NCBI GenBank assembly: GCA_964555565.1
Contig: CAZKTF010000028.1
Coordinates: 1-21,799, forward strand
Reading direction: 5' to 3'
Length of the DNA: 21,799 nucleotides
DNA from: CAZKTF01 sp964555565
GTDB taxonomy: Bacteria > Planctomycetota > JAJSAM01 > JAKLKS01
The notes below the pieces were generated by a model that was not told the DNA's origin, ran no database searches, and saw nothing but the letters and a program-made list of their open reading frames with translations. Shown one piece after another: positions 15,166 through 21,799 of the stretch. The translations under genes and the position numbers were made by a program. Each line of letters begins with the position of its first letter. Within the stretch, counting starts at the first letter, position 1.

Positions 15166-15917
15166 GCGCATGCGCCAGGATTGGGCTGCTGGCCATCGCG
15201 ATCGCCGATATTGCTGCATGTGGCAGCAACGGCAGTACAGCCGTCCACGAAGGCCCGACTCCGGTCCGAAGGGGAGGGGAGAAGGGCCAACATGTAACTA
15301 AGAGTGTCATGCCCTCGTCAGATGGGCGAGCAATGGTTGCTATCGGCGGTCGGCTAGCGATGGATGAATGTGAGGTTACCGTTGAGGCATTTAGGAAGTT
15401 CTGCGAGAGGACTGAGCGGCCATTCCCCGCGCAACCGGAATGGAGCACACCAAGGCACCCGGTCGTAGGCGTAACGTGGGTCGAGGCATGTCAATACGCA
15501 CGCTGGGCTGGTAAGAGATTGCCTACAATTGTGGAGTGGCGAGGCGCAATGCTCGGTAAGCGGTCTTCTAGGGACGCAGAGGTTATGGTCGCAAGGGCCA
15601 AGGAGGCTGGTTCTGTGATCGTGCGCCTTGGTGAAATGGGAACCGTCGCATTGCGGCAGTGTGGAGCAACGACTGAGGATCGGTCCGCCTACGGGTGTCT
15701 GGACATGTTTGGCAATGCCTTGGAATGGTGTAGTGACGAAGGTTTCGGATTCGCGAGCGATGGCAATGACTCGAGCTGCCGAATGCTGGGTGGCTGGATT
15801 GAGTGGGACGATAGGAAGTACGACCTGCCGCTGTATTCCGGGGATATGCTGTCAGCGGATTCTGAACGGCGTGACCCGCAGATTGGCTTCCGTTGCGTGG
15901 CAGAGAGTGACAAGTAG
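15162..15917 (+). CDS. Lipoprotein with FGE-sulfatase/SUMF1-like domain (E)
   Basis: The 251-residue protein begins MSACARIGLLAIAIADIAAC; IAAC at 17-20 fits a lipobox with C20 as the lipidated cysteine, so the protein is probably membrane-anchored outside the cytoplasm. Residues about 57-248 carry marks of the formylglycine-generating-enzyme/SUMF1 (C-type-lectin-like) fold: DECEVTVEAFRKFCE, HPVVGVTWVEACQYARWAGK, RLPTIVEWRGAM, DMFGNALEWCSD, MLGGWIEW and IGFRCV. I cannot find the two copper-binding active-site cysteines of true FGE, so it is more likely a binding or structural member. The start overlaps the stop of gene D (ATGA, 15162-15165). Low G+C like D. Function within the operon is unknown. 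Confidence 0.78.
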   Translation: MSACARIGLLAIAIADIAACGSNGSTAVHEGPTPVRRGGEKGQHVTKSVMPSSDGRAMVAIGGRLAMDECEVTVEAFRKFCERTERPFPAQPEWSTPRHPVVGVTWVEACQYARWAGKRLPTIVEWRGAMLGKRSSRDAEVMVARAKEAGSVIVRLGEMGTVALRQCGATTEDRSAYGCLDMFGNALEWCSDEGFGFASDGNDSSCRMLGGWIEWDDRKYDLPLYSGDMLSADSERRDPQIGFRCVAESDK

Positions 15918-16073
15918 CGTCCTGACGCAGAAGTCTGGTACATGTTCCTCGACGGCTTTTCTGCAAGCGGAGATCCCCCAAGTTCTCCCGAATGGCGACT
16001 GTCGGGCTCCCCCGCCCCGCAGTTTCGTTGGACACGCGATTGGGGGAAGCTCCGCCGATGACAGGAGGTGTCC

Positions 16074-16215
16074 ATGGGCTGGAGAGAGATGGCGCCGGTG
16101 TACTCGGATCGAAGCGGCGGGACGCTGAAGGGAAGAGGCCGAAGTGCCGTGGCGGGCCTGGTCGGCCAGCGTCCGATAGGTGACGGGCGCCGGGCGGGCG
16201 TCGTATCATCCCCGG
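16074..16215 (+). other. Ribosome-binding-site-preceded ORF of uncertain status
   Basis: AGGAGG (16062-16067) lies six bases before ATG 16074, one of the best ribosome-binding sites in the window. The frame starts MGWREMAPVYSDRSGGTL and then becomes Arg/Gly/Pro-rich. It has no stop until 18260, since it runs out of frame through the larE-like gene and joins the rlmI-like frame. The first 30 or so residues look protein-like; the rest is a shadow. It could be the start of a gene whose remainder was lost, or chance. Confidence 0.2.
16204..16209 (+). promoter_or_regulatory. Candidate -10 box TATCAT, leaderless start of larE-like gene
   Basis: TATCAT ends 6 bases before the GTG at 16216, which would place the transcription start on the initiation codon. 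No Shine-Dalgarno sequence lies between. Confidence 0.5.
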
Positions 16216-17055
16216 GTGCCCCCCGCACTCGACCCCGACCCGGCCCGCGACCTCGACGCCCTCGCCGCGGCGATCCGACCGCTCGGGAGCGCGGGGGTGG
16301 CGTTCTCCGGCGGGGCGGACAGCTCCCTCGTGCTCCGGGCCTGCCGGGACGTCCTCGGGGCCGGACGGGTCCTCGCGGTGACGGGGCGCTCGGAGAGCCT
16401 CAAGCCCGCGGAGCTGGAGCGCGCCGCGGCCCTGGCCCGCGACCTCGGGGTGCGGCACGAGGTGGTGGACACGCTCGAACTCTCCAACCCGGGCTACGTG
16501 CGCAACGCCCCGGACCGCTGCTGGCACTGCAAGACGGAACTGTACGCGCGGGTGGGGGAGGTGGCGCGGCGCGAGGGGCTCGCGGCGGTCGTGGACGGCC
16601 TCAACGCCGACGACCGCCTGGAGGAGCGCCCCGGCGCCCGGGCCGCCGCCGAGGCGGGGGTGCGCTCTCCGCTGCGGGAGGCGGGGCTCGGGAAGGCCGC
16701 CGTCCGCGCGCTGTCTCGCGGGCTCGGGCTCCCGACCTGGGACAAGCCCGCGGAGCCCTGCCTCTCCTCCCGGATCCCCTTCGGGACGGAGGTGACGCCG
16801 GAGCGGCTCGCTCGCGTGCGCGCCGCCGAGGAGGCGCTGGCCGCCCTCGGCTTCCCGATCCACCGGGTGCGGCACCACGGGGACGTGGCCCGCGTGGAAC
16901 TGCCCGTGGACGACCTTCCGCGCGCGCTCCACCCCGAGGTCCGCGCCGCGCTCGTCGCCGGGCTCAAGGCCGCCGGCTACGCCTTCGTCGCCCTCGACCT
17001 GGAGGGCTTCCGCAGCGGGAGCGCCCACGAGGCGCTCCGCCCGCCCGCGCGGTAG
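16216..17055 (+). CDS. larE: LarE-type ATP-dependent sulfur transferase (three-cysteine type)
   Basis: This 279-residue cytoplasmic enzyme has an N-type PP-loop: FSGGADSSLVL (30-40) binds ATP. LarE adds sulfur to the pyridinium dinucleotide precursor of the nickel-pincer cofactor used by lactate racemase-like enzymes. The conserved C182 (PCLSSRIPFGTEV) matches the sulfur-donor cysteine of known LarE, and C102-x2-C105 (RCWHCKTELY) is also present. Family knowledge says members with CxxC plus this cysteine bind a [4Fe-4S] cluster and act catalytically instead of sacrificing their own sulfur. GTG 16216 is preferred over GTG 16180 because of the TATCAT box. No larA, larB or larC lies in the window. 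The rlmI-like gene follows after 11 bases. Confidence 0.88.
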   Translation: MPPALDPDPARDLDALAAAIRPLGSAGVAFSGGADSSLVLRACRDVLGAGRVLAVTGRSESLKPAELERAAALARDLGVRHEVVDTLELSNPGYVRNAPDRCWHCKTELYARVGEVARREGLAAVVDGLNADDRLEERPGARAAAEAGVRSPLREAGLGKAAVRALSRGLGLPTWDKPAEPCLSSRIPFGTEVTPERLARVRAAEEALAALGFPIHRVRHHGDVARVELPVDDLPRALHPEVRAALVAGLKAAGYAFVALDLEGFRSGSAHEALRPPAR

Positions 17056-17066
17056 GGAGGGGCCCC

Positions 17067-18260
17067 GTGGCCACGGTCCGGATCCGCCGCGGCCGGGCCA
17101 AGCCGCTGTGGGCCGGGCACCCCTGGGTCTACGCCGCCTCCGTCGAGAGCGTGGAGGGGACCCCCGCCGACGGCGAGGTCGTGGAGGTCCGCGACTCCGA
17201 GGGGCGGTTCGTCGGGCGCGGCTTCTGGAACTCCCGCTCGCTGCTGCGCGTGCGCGTCCTCACGACGCGCGAGGACGCGCCGCCCCTCCCGGAACTCGTG
17301 GCGGAGAGGGTGCGGGCGGCCGTGGCGCTCCGGGAGGCCGCCGGGGTCCCCGCAGGCACCGAGGCCTGGCGCGTGGTCCACGCCGAGGGGGACGGCCTCC
17401 CGGGGGTCGTCGTGGACCGCTTCGGGGAGTTCCTCGTGGTGCAGGTCTCGGTGCTGGGCGCGGAGGCGCTGCTCGCGCCCCTGGTCGATGCGCTCGCGGC
17501 GGCGTTGCGGCCGCGGGGGATCTGGCTCCGCGGCGGTGCGCGGCACGCGGCCGCGGAAGGGGTGGCGGCGGGGGACCGGGTCCTTCGGGGCGAGGAGCCG
17601 CCGGAGACGGTGTGGGTCCGGGAGCACGGGGTCCACTTCGGCGTGGACCTCCGCGCGGGCGCCAAGACCGGCCACTTCGTCGATCAGCGGGAGAACCGGG
17701 TCCGGTTCGCGGCGATGTGCCGCGGCCGGCGCGTCCTCGACGCCTTCTCCTCGACGGGGGGGTTCGGCCTCGCGGCGCTCGTCCTCGGCGGCGCGGAGAG
17801 GGTCGTCGCGCTCGACTCCTCGGCCCCGGCGCTCGCGCGCCTGCGGGAGAACGCCGAACGCAACGGGGTCGCCGCCCGCGTGGAGGTCCTCTGCGAGGAC
17901 GCCTTCCTCGCGCTCCGGCGCCTGGAGGGGGCGCGGGAGCGGTTCGGGGCGGTCTCCCTCGACCCGCCGCGGTTCGCCGAGGGGAGGACGCGCGTGGAGG
18001 GGGCGCTCCGCGGCTTCAAGGAGCTCCACCTCCGCGCGCTCCTCCTCCTCGAGGAGGGCGGGGTGCTGGCGACCTCCTGCTGCTCCGGCGCCGTGCCCGA
18101 GGAGGCCTTCGAGGACACGCTCCGGGAGGCGGCGCGGACCGCGCGGCGCCGCGTCCAGGTCCTCCACCGCGGCGGCCAGGGCCCCGACCACCCCTGGAGC
18201 GTCGTCGCGCCGGAGGGGCGGTACCTGAAGTTCCTGCTCTGCCGGGTCGGCGCGATGTGA
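17067..18260 (+). CDS. rlmI: RlmI-like SAM-dependent 23S rRNA (cytosine-5) methyltransferase
   Basis: The 397-residue protein has an N-terminal PUA domain (about 1-75, RRGRAKPLWAGHPWVYAASV), the linker domain typical of RlmI/RlmO (about 80-190, including GDGLPGVVVDRFG), the marker KTGHFVDQRENR (200-211) and a Rossmann methyltransferase domain. Visible motifs are LDAFSSTGGFGLAAL (SAM-binding motif I, 224-238), ALDSSAPAL (248-256), SLDPPRF (297-303) and ATSCCSG (335-341), where Cys is the expected catalytic residue. Known RlmI makes m5C1962 in 23S rRNA; the exact target here is inferred. GTG 17067 has GGGAGG upstream (about 8-base spacing). It is probably co-transcribed with larE and converges on the toroid gene after 7 bases. 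Confidence 0.88.
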   Translation: MATVRIRRGRAKPLWAGHPWVYAASVESVEGTPADGEVVEVRDSEGRFVGRGFWNSRSLLRVRVLTTREDAPPLPELVAERVRAAVALREAAGVPAGTEAWRVVHAEGDGLPGVVVDRFGEFLVVQVSVLGAEALLAPLVDALAAALRPRGIWLRGGARHAAAEGVAAGDRVLRGEEPPETVWVREHGVHFGVDLRAGAKTGHFVDQRENRVRFAAMCRGRRVLDAFSSTGGFGLAALVLGGAERVVALDSSAPALARLRENAERNGVAARVEVLCEDAFLALRRLEGARERFGAVSLDPPRFAEGRTRVEGALRGFKELHLRALLLLEEGGVLATSCCSGAVPEEAFEDTLREAARTARRRVQVLHRGGQGPDHPWSVVAPEGRYLKFLLCRVGAM

Positions 18261-18267
18261 ATGCGCG

Positions 18268-19485
18268 TCAGCGCGCGAAGATCGAGAGATACCCCACGGG
18301 GACCTCGAGCATGAGGAGGCTGAGCGCGGTCGTGTAGACGGGGCCCAGGTCCGCGACGCCGTCGTGCCCGGTCCAGGCCCCGGTGCCGTCCTGCTGGTTC
18401 AGGAGGTCGCGGCGCATGGGGACCCAGAACCGTTCCCAGCGTGCCCCCTCGTCGTAGCGGTGGAACGCCTGGGTGGCGTAGAACGCGGCGTAGTGGAAGT
18501 AGGGGGTCCGCCCCCGGCGGGGGAAGGGCTGCCTCTCGAGGTAGCGGATCCCGCGGTCGATGGCGACCTTCCGATCGACCTCGCCGAGGCCGAAGAGCGA
18601 GACCACCCCGGCGGCGGTGAGGGCGTAGGTCGCGGACCCGAACCCCTCCTCGGAGACGCGGTACTTCACGCCCCCTCCCTCGGGGTCCTGGGACCTCCGC
18701 ATGTACTCGCGCGCGTACTGGATCCTGGCGAGGGTCACCCGGAACCCCCGGTTGCTCGCTGCCTGGAGCGCCTGCACCTGGCAGACGGTGATGGACCCCT
18801 CGTGCTCCGGGCCGCCGCGGTTCGCGGGCATGTAGCCCCAGCCTCCGCTGTTCGACTGGGAGCGCTCGATGAGGTCCACGGCGGCCTGCACCCCGAGCTT
18901 CAGGCGCTCCGCGCGGGCCCGCTCGGCCTGGGCGCGACGGCCCCCGGGCTCCGCCTTGAGGCCGCTCGCGCCCGCCGTCCCGCAGGCCTCGGCTAGGGCC
19001 AGCGTGGCGAAGCCGTGCCCGTGCATCCGCGAGAGGCCGTCCCCGGTGAAGGAGACGTACCCGCGCGCGTCGGACCCCGCGGCGGCGGCGGGACCGGGCG
19101 GTTCCTGCGCGCGGAGGAGCCAGTCCACGGCCCTCTCCACCTTGTCGTGGTAGGGGCCGCGCTGGAGCCCGTGCCCCGCGCCGAGGAAGGCGAGCGTCGC
19201 CAGCGCGGTGACGGCGGTCTTCCCGTCGGAGGAGCCGCCGCCCTCCCGCCCGCGGCCGCCGCCCATGGCGGACGGCGTGCAGGGGAAGGAGCCGTCGTCC
19301 TCGGCCAGCGCCGCGAGGCGATCGAGCCCGCGGCCGATGGCGCGCAGGTGTTCCGGGGTGAGGTCCGAACCCGCCCCGCTGCCGGGGCGGGGAGGGAGGT
19401 CCTCGCCCGCGGCGCCGGAAGCGGGCCGGGCGGGGGCGGGGAGCGCCAGCAGCGCAGCGAGCGCCGCCGCCAGGGCCCCCCGCAT
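18268..19485 (-). CDS. Secreted prenyltransferase/squalene-oxidase-repeat (alpha/alpha toroid) protein
   Basis: The 405-residue protein has a signal peptide (1 to about 25, Ala/Leu-rich) and repeats of the squalene cyclase/prenyltransferase type over about 45-395. Each pairs a helix with a G-G-W/G-x-Y turn: SNSGGWGYMPANRGG (211-225), DPEGGGVKYRVSEEG (267-281), DGTGAWTGHDG (366-376), and an earlier GYVSFTGDGL (142-151). No cyclase DxDD motif is present, so terpene cyclisation is unlikely; the fold probably binds protein or glycan outside the cytoplasm. Such secreted toroid proteins are very common in Planctomycetota. ATG 19485 has GAGGAAG 4 bases upstream. It lies 17 bases after the long coiled-coil gene and is likely co-transcribed with it. 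Confidence 0.83.
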   Translation of the reverse strand: MRGALAAALAALLALPAPARPASGAAGEDLPPRPGSGAGSDLTPEHLRAIGRGLDRLAALAEDDGSFPCTPSAMGGGRGREGGGSSDGKTAVTALATLAFLGAGHGLQRGPYHDKVERAVDWLLRAQEPPGPAAAAGSDARGYVSFTGDGLSRMHGHGFATLALAEACGTAGASGLKAEPGGRRAQAERARAERLKLGVQAAVDLIERSQSNSGGWGYMPANRGGPEHEGSITVCQVQALQAASNRGFRVTLARIQYAREYMRRSQDPEGGGVKYRVSEEGFGSATYALTAAGVVSLFGLGEVDRKVAIDRGIRYLERQPFPRRGRTPYFHYAAFYATQAFHRYDEGARWERFWVPMRRDLLNQQDGTGAWTGHDGVADLGPVYTTALSLLMLEVPVGYLSIFAR

Positions 19486-19502
19486 CGTTCTTCCTCGCGC
19501 GC

Positions 19503-21799
19503 CTAGCGCCCTTCCCCGTGCTCGCCGCCGCCGGGCCCCGCGCCCGGCTCGTCCTCGGTGGGGAGGTGGAACCGCTCTGCCAGCTTCTTCCAGAGGTCCC
19601 GCAGGCGGCCCTGCCGATGGGCGAGCCGCTCGGCCGACCCCCGGTGCTCCTCCCGGAACCCGCCCGAAGAGGTCTCCCGGAGGAGGGACTCGAGGGAGTC
19701 GTTCAGCGCCTCCTGCATCCGCTTGAGCATCCGCAGCTCGGCGGCCGGGGGGACCAGCGGCCGCTTGCCCTGCCCGCCCCCGGGGGGCCGTTGACCCTGC
19801 CCGCCGCCCCCGGCCTCGGCCGACCGCTCCTCGCGCTCCTTCTTGAGGGCCGCGGCCAGCTCCTCCATCCGCCGCACGATCTCCGCGCCGAGGTCCTGCG
19901 CCTCGCCGCCCGTGTTCTGCCCTCCCAGCATCCCCGCGAGCCGATCCATGTCGTCGGCGACCGAGCCCATGAGGAAGCCGTAGACCGGGGAACCCTCGTC
20001 CTCGATCGACTTCGCGACGAACTTCGACTTCTCCGCGAGGTCCGCCTGCCTGTCGCGCTGATCGCGGAGCATGGCCCCCTGGAAGCGGGTGAGCGTGCGC
20101 GATTCGCCGGCGCGGCTGCGGTCCACGTCCCGGACCGCCGCGTTGACGGCCCGCTGCTTCTCGAGCATCGCCTCCAGCTCCTTCCCGATCCGGAACAGCA
20201 GCTCCTCCTGCCGGATCTGCTGGTAGCGCTGCTCCTCGCGCGCGTACTCGTCCTCGAGCTCCTGGAGCTTCCGCTCGGCCCGCTTCTCGGCCTCGACGGC
20301 CTCGTCCCCCTCGCCCGCGTCCATGTTCTCCGAGGCGGAGTCCATCGCCCCGGCGGCCTCCCCGGCCGTGCCGGCGTCGGCTCCGCTGCCGTCCTTCTTC
20401 AGGTCGTCGGCGAACTCCCGGGTCTTCTTCGCCAGGTCCTTCTGCTCGTCCGAGGGCCGCCGCAGCGCCTCCCGCTGCCGCGCCTTCGCGGCCGGGTCCC
20501 GGAGCTTCTCGCGCGCCTCGCGGAGCGCCCGCGCCGCCGCCTGCCTCTCGGCCGATCCGCGGTCGCCGCCCTCCTCCCCGGTCTTGCCCGCGGCGGTCTC
20601 CGTCCCGGCGGCCGCGCCGTCGGCGGGGCCCGCCGCCTTCCCGAGGGGGGTGTCGCCCGCGGGGTCCTTCTTCCTCAGGCGCTCGGCGAGTTCGCGGAGC
20701 CTCGCGGCCTCCTTCTTCTGCCGGTCGGCCAGCTCGCGGAGCTCCTCCTCGGCCTTCGCCTCGCTCGCCTTCGCCGCCTCGGCCCCGGCCTTCGCGGCGC
20801 GGCCCAGCGCGGCGGCCGCCTCCTTCGCGTCCTTCGAGGCCCCGGCGGGGTTCCCCGCCCGGGCCCCCGAGGAGGCCCGGCCCATGGACTCGCCGGCGGC
20901 CTTGAGGGCCTCGTCCCGCGACTGGCCCGCCTCCCCCTCGGCGCCGGCCCCGGGCTTCGATCGCGCGATCTCCGCCCGGTCCTTGAGCACGTCCTGGCGG
21001 CGGGCCAGCTCCTGGCTCCGTTCCTTCGGGGAGACGGCCCGGGCGAGGGCCTCCTCGGCCTGCCGGAGCATCCCGGCCGCGTCCCGGGCCGCCGTCGCCG
21101 CGGCGGCCGGCGCGTCCCCCTTCCGTGCCTCCTGCGAGGCGCGGGAGGACTGTTCCGCGGCGTCCCGCGCGTGGGCCGCGGCCTCGGCGGCGGAAGCGCC
21201 CGCGGCGGAGGACTCCTTCCCGGCGGCCTTCTCCAGCGCGGCAGCCTCCTTCGCGGCGTCGGTCCCCAGGTTGGCGGCGGCGGCCGCGGTGTCCCCGTCC
21301 CCCTCCGCCGCCTTCGCCGCGGGACCCTCGATCGCCTTGCGGGCCCGGGCGATCTCCTCCAGGGCGCGGCCCGCCTCCTTCTCGGCGCCCTTCCCGTCAC
21401 CCCCGCGCATCTTCCCGGCGGACTCCCCGGAGGCCGCGGCGGCGTCCCCGAGGGCCTTGCCCGCCTCCTCCGCGCCCCGGGCCTCGCCCAGCGCGCCGGC
21501 GAGCCGCCTCGCCCCGTCCGCCACCTTCTCGGAGCGCTCCGCGGCGGCCGAGGCCCGGCGCCCCGAGGGCGATCCCTCGATGGCCGCCAGCGCCGCCTTC
21601 GCCGCTTCCGCGGCTTCGGCGGCCAGGGCCTTCCCCTTCGCGGGGTCGGTCTCCGAGGCGGCGCGGGCGAGCGCCTCCGTCGCCCTGGCGAGGGCGTCCT
21701 TCGCGTCGGCCGCGGCCTTCGCGTCCGCCTTCCCCGCCTCCGCGGTCCCGGCGGCCGCCTCGGCGCCGCGGACCGCCGCGGACGCCGCCTCGAGGTCCC
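19503..21799 (-). CDS. Very long Ala-rich coiled-coil protein, C-terminal part (partial)
   Basis: At least 764 residues are in the window; the frame is still open at the edge, so the start lies outside. The N-terminal two thirds of the visible part is Ala/Lys/Glu/Arg-rich heptad-like helix. The C-terminal third is more specific: QEELLFRIGKELEAMLEKQ, then TLTRFQGAMLRDQRDRQADL, GSPVYGFLMGSVADDMDRLA, a Gly/Gln/Pro linker, and LVPPAAELRMLKRMQEAL. This ending matches, from memory, a conserved uncharacterised planctomycete family encoded near MoxR/DUF58/VWA genes and toroid proteins. Any membrane segment would lie upstream of the window. The strong Ala bias partly reflects base composition. The function is unknown; an envelope scaffold is a guess. 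Confidence 0.75.
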   Translation of the reverse strand, partial: DLEAASAAVRGAEAAAGTAEAGKADAKAAADAKDALARATEALARAASETDPAKGKALAAEAAEAAKAALAAIEGSPSGRRASAAAERSEKVADGARRLAGALGEARGAEEAGKALGDAAAASGESAGKMRGGDGKGAEKEAGRALEEIARARKAIEGPAAKAAEGDGDTAAAAANLGTDAAKEAAALEKAAGKESSAAGASAAEAAAHARDAAEQSSRASQEARKGDAPAAAATAARDAAGMLRQAEEALARAVSPKERSQELARRQDVLKDRAEIARSKPGAGAEGEAGQSRDEALKAAGESMGRASSGARAGNPAGASKDAKEAAAALGRAAKAGAEAAKASEAKAEEELRELADRQKKEAARLRELAERLRKKDPAGDTPLGKAAGPADGAAAGTETAAGKTGEEGGDRGSAERQAAARALREAREKLRDPAAKARQREALRRPSDEQKDLAKKTREFADDLKKDGSGADAGTAGEAAGAMDSASENMDAGEGDEAVEAEKRAERKLQELEDEYAREEQRYQQIRQEELLFRIGKELEAMLEKQRAVNAAVRDVDRSRAGESRTLTRFQGAMLRDQRDRQADLAEKSKFVAKSIEDEGSPVYGFLMGSVADDMDRLAGMLGGQNTGGEAQDLGAEIVRRMEELAAALKKEREERSAEAGGGGQGQRPPGGGQGKRPLVPPAAELRMLKRMQEALNDSLESLLRETSSGGFREEHRGSAERLAHRQGRLRDLWKKLAERFHLPTEDEPGAGPGGGEHGEGR

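Larger units (their letters stand above)
13970..15930. other. Region of markedly lower G+C
   Basis: The line 14221-14280 is 50% G+C by hand count, against 77% for the line 17761-17820. Codons ending in A or T are common here and rare elsewhere in the window. The region covers the two last genes of the small-protein operon and ends near 15930. This points to horizontal acquisition or to genes under different selection. No integrase, transposase or tRNA flanks it in this window. Confidence 0.7.
15918..16215. other. Gap between lipoprotein and larE-like genes
   Basis: G+C content returns to the local norm within this gap. I see no strong terminator. It holds an AGGAGGTG ribosome-binding-site-like sequence before ATG 16074 (listed separately) and, at its end, the -10 box of the larE-like gene. 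Confidence 0.5.

Noticed and set aside
15162..15917. Diversity-generating retroelement with the SUMF1-like protein as variable target
   Set aside because: The fold would suit, but there is no reverse transcriptase and no repeated template copy of the 3' end of the gene in the window.
18268..19485. Squalene-hopene cyclase
   Set aside because: It is too short, has a signal peptide and lacks the DxDD catalytic motif.

Overview
This is a very GC-rich bacterial chromosome fragment. A 60-base line inside the rlmI-like gene (17761-17820) is 77% G+C by hand count. It has many GTG starts, no RNA genes that I can see, and a gene set that points to Planctomycetota or a close relative. The clues are secreted HEAT, TPR and LamG-like proteins in one cluster, a secreted prenyltransferase/squalene-oxidase-like toroid protein, and a very long alanine-rich coiled-coil protein ending in a proline-rich 'LVPP..AELRML' region. 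That lineage call is inference from gene content, not from a marker phylogeny.

Layout. (1) 1-3094, plus strand: the C-terminal end of a probable DnaG primase, the primary sigma factor RpoD (GTGA overlap with dnaG), a strong intrinsic terminator, then a coiled-coil C4 zinc-ribbon protein. (2) 3104-4222: a small DUF2752 membrane protein (minus) and a Nudix-like protein (plus), diverging from a 57-base gap that holds two back-to-back -10-like boxes. (3) 4225-4301: palindromes between convergent genes. (4) 4302-11663, minus strand: a six-gene run of a HEAT + alpha/beta-hydrolase-like protein, a LamG-like + HEAT protein, a small Gly/Arg-rich secreted protein, a TPR protein, a second HEAT protein and an M24 peptidase. 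Five of the six carry apparent signal peptides, so this looks like an envelope or periplasm cluster. (5) 11664-12018: a non-coding gap holding a 178-base element with long imperfect inverted ends made of a 9-base tandem motif. (6) 12019-12648: uracil phosphoribosyltransferase.

(7) 12833-15917, plus strand: the accessory and most novel part. Three diverged tandem copies of a small beta-rich protein (the third apparently frameshifted) are followed by an unrecognised 391-residue protein and a lipoprotein with an FGE-sulfatase/SUMF1-like domain. Genes are linked by ATGA overlaps and near-identical ribosome-binding contexts, so this reads as one operon. The last two genes are much poorer in G+C (50% in the line at 14221) than the surroundings, suggesting transfer. 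(8) 16216-18260, plus: a LarE-type sulfur transferase of the three-cysteine kind and an RlmI-like 23S rRNA methyltransferase. (9) 18268-21799, minus: the long coiled-coil protein (5' end outside the window) followed by the toroid protein.

A recurring feature is a TAnnnT-type -10 box placed 6-7 bases before a GTG start with no Shine-Dalgarno sequence, suggesting leaderless transcripts for several genes. The best candidate for an undescribed system is the operon at 12.8-15.9 kb.
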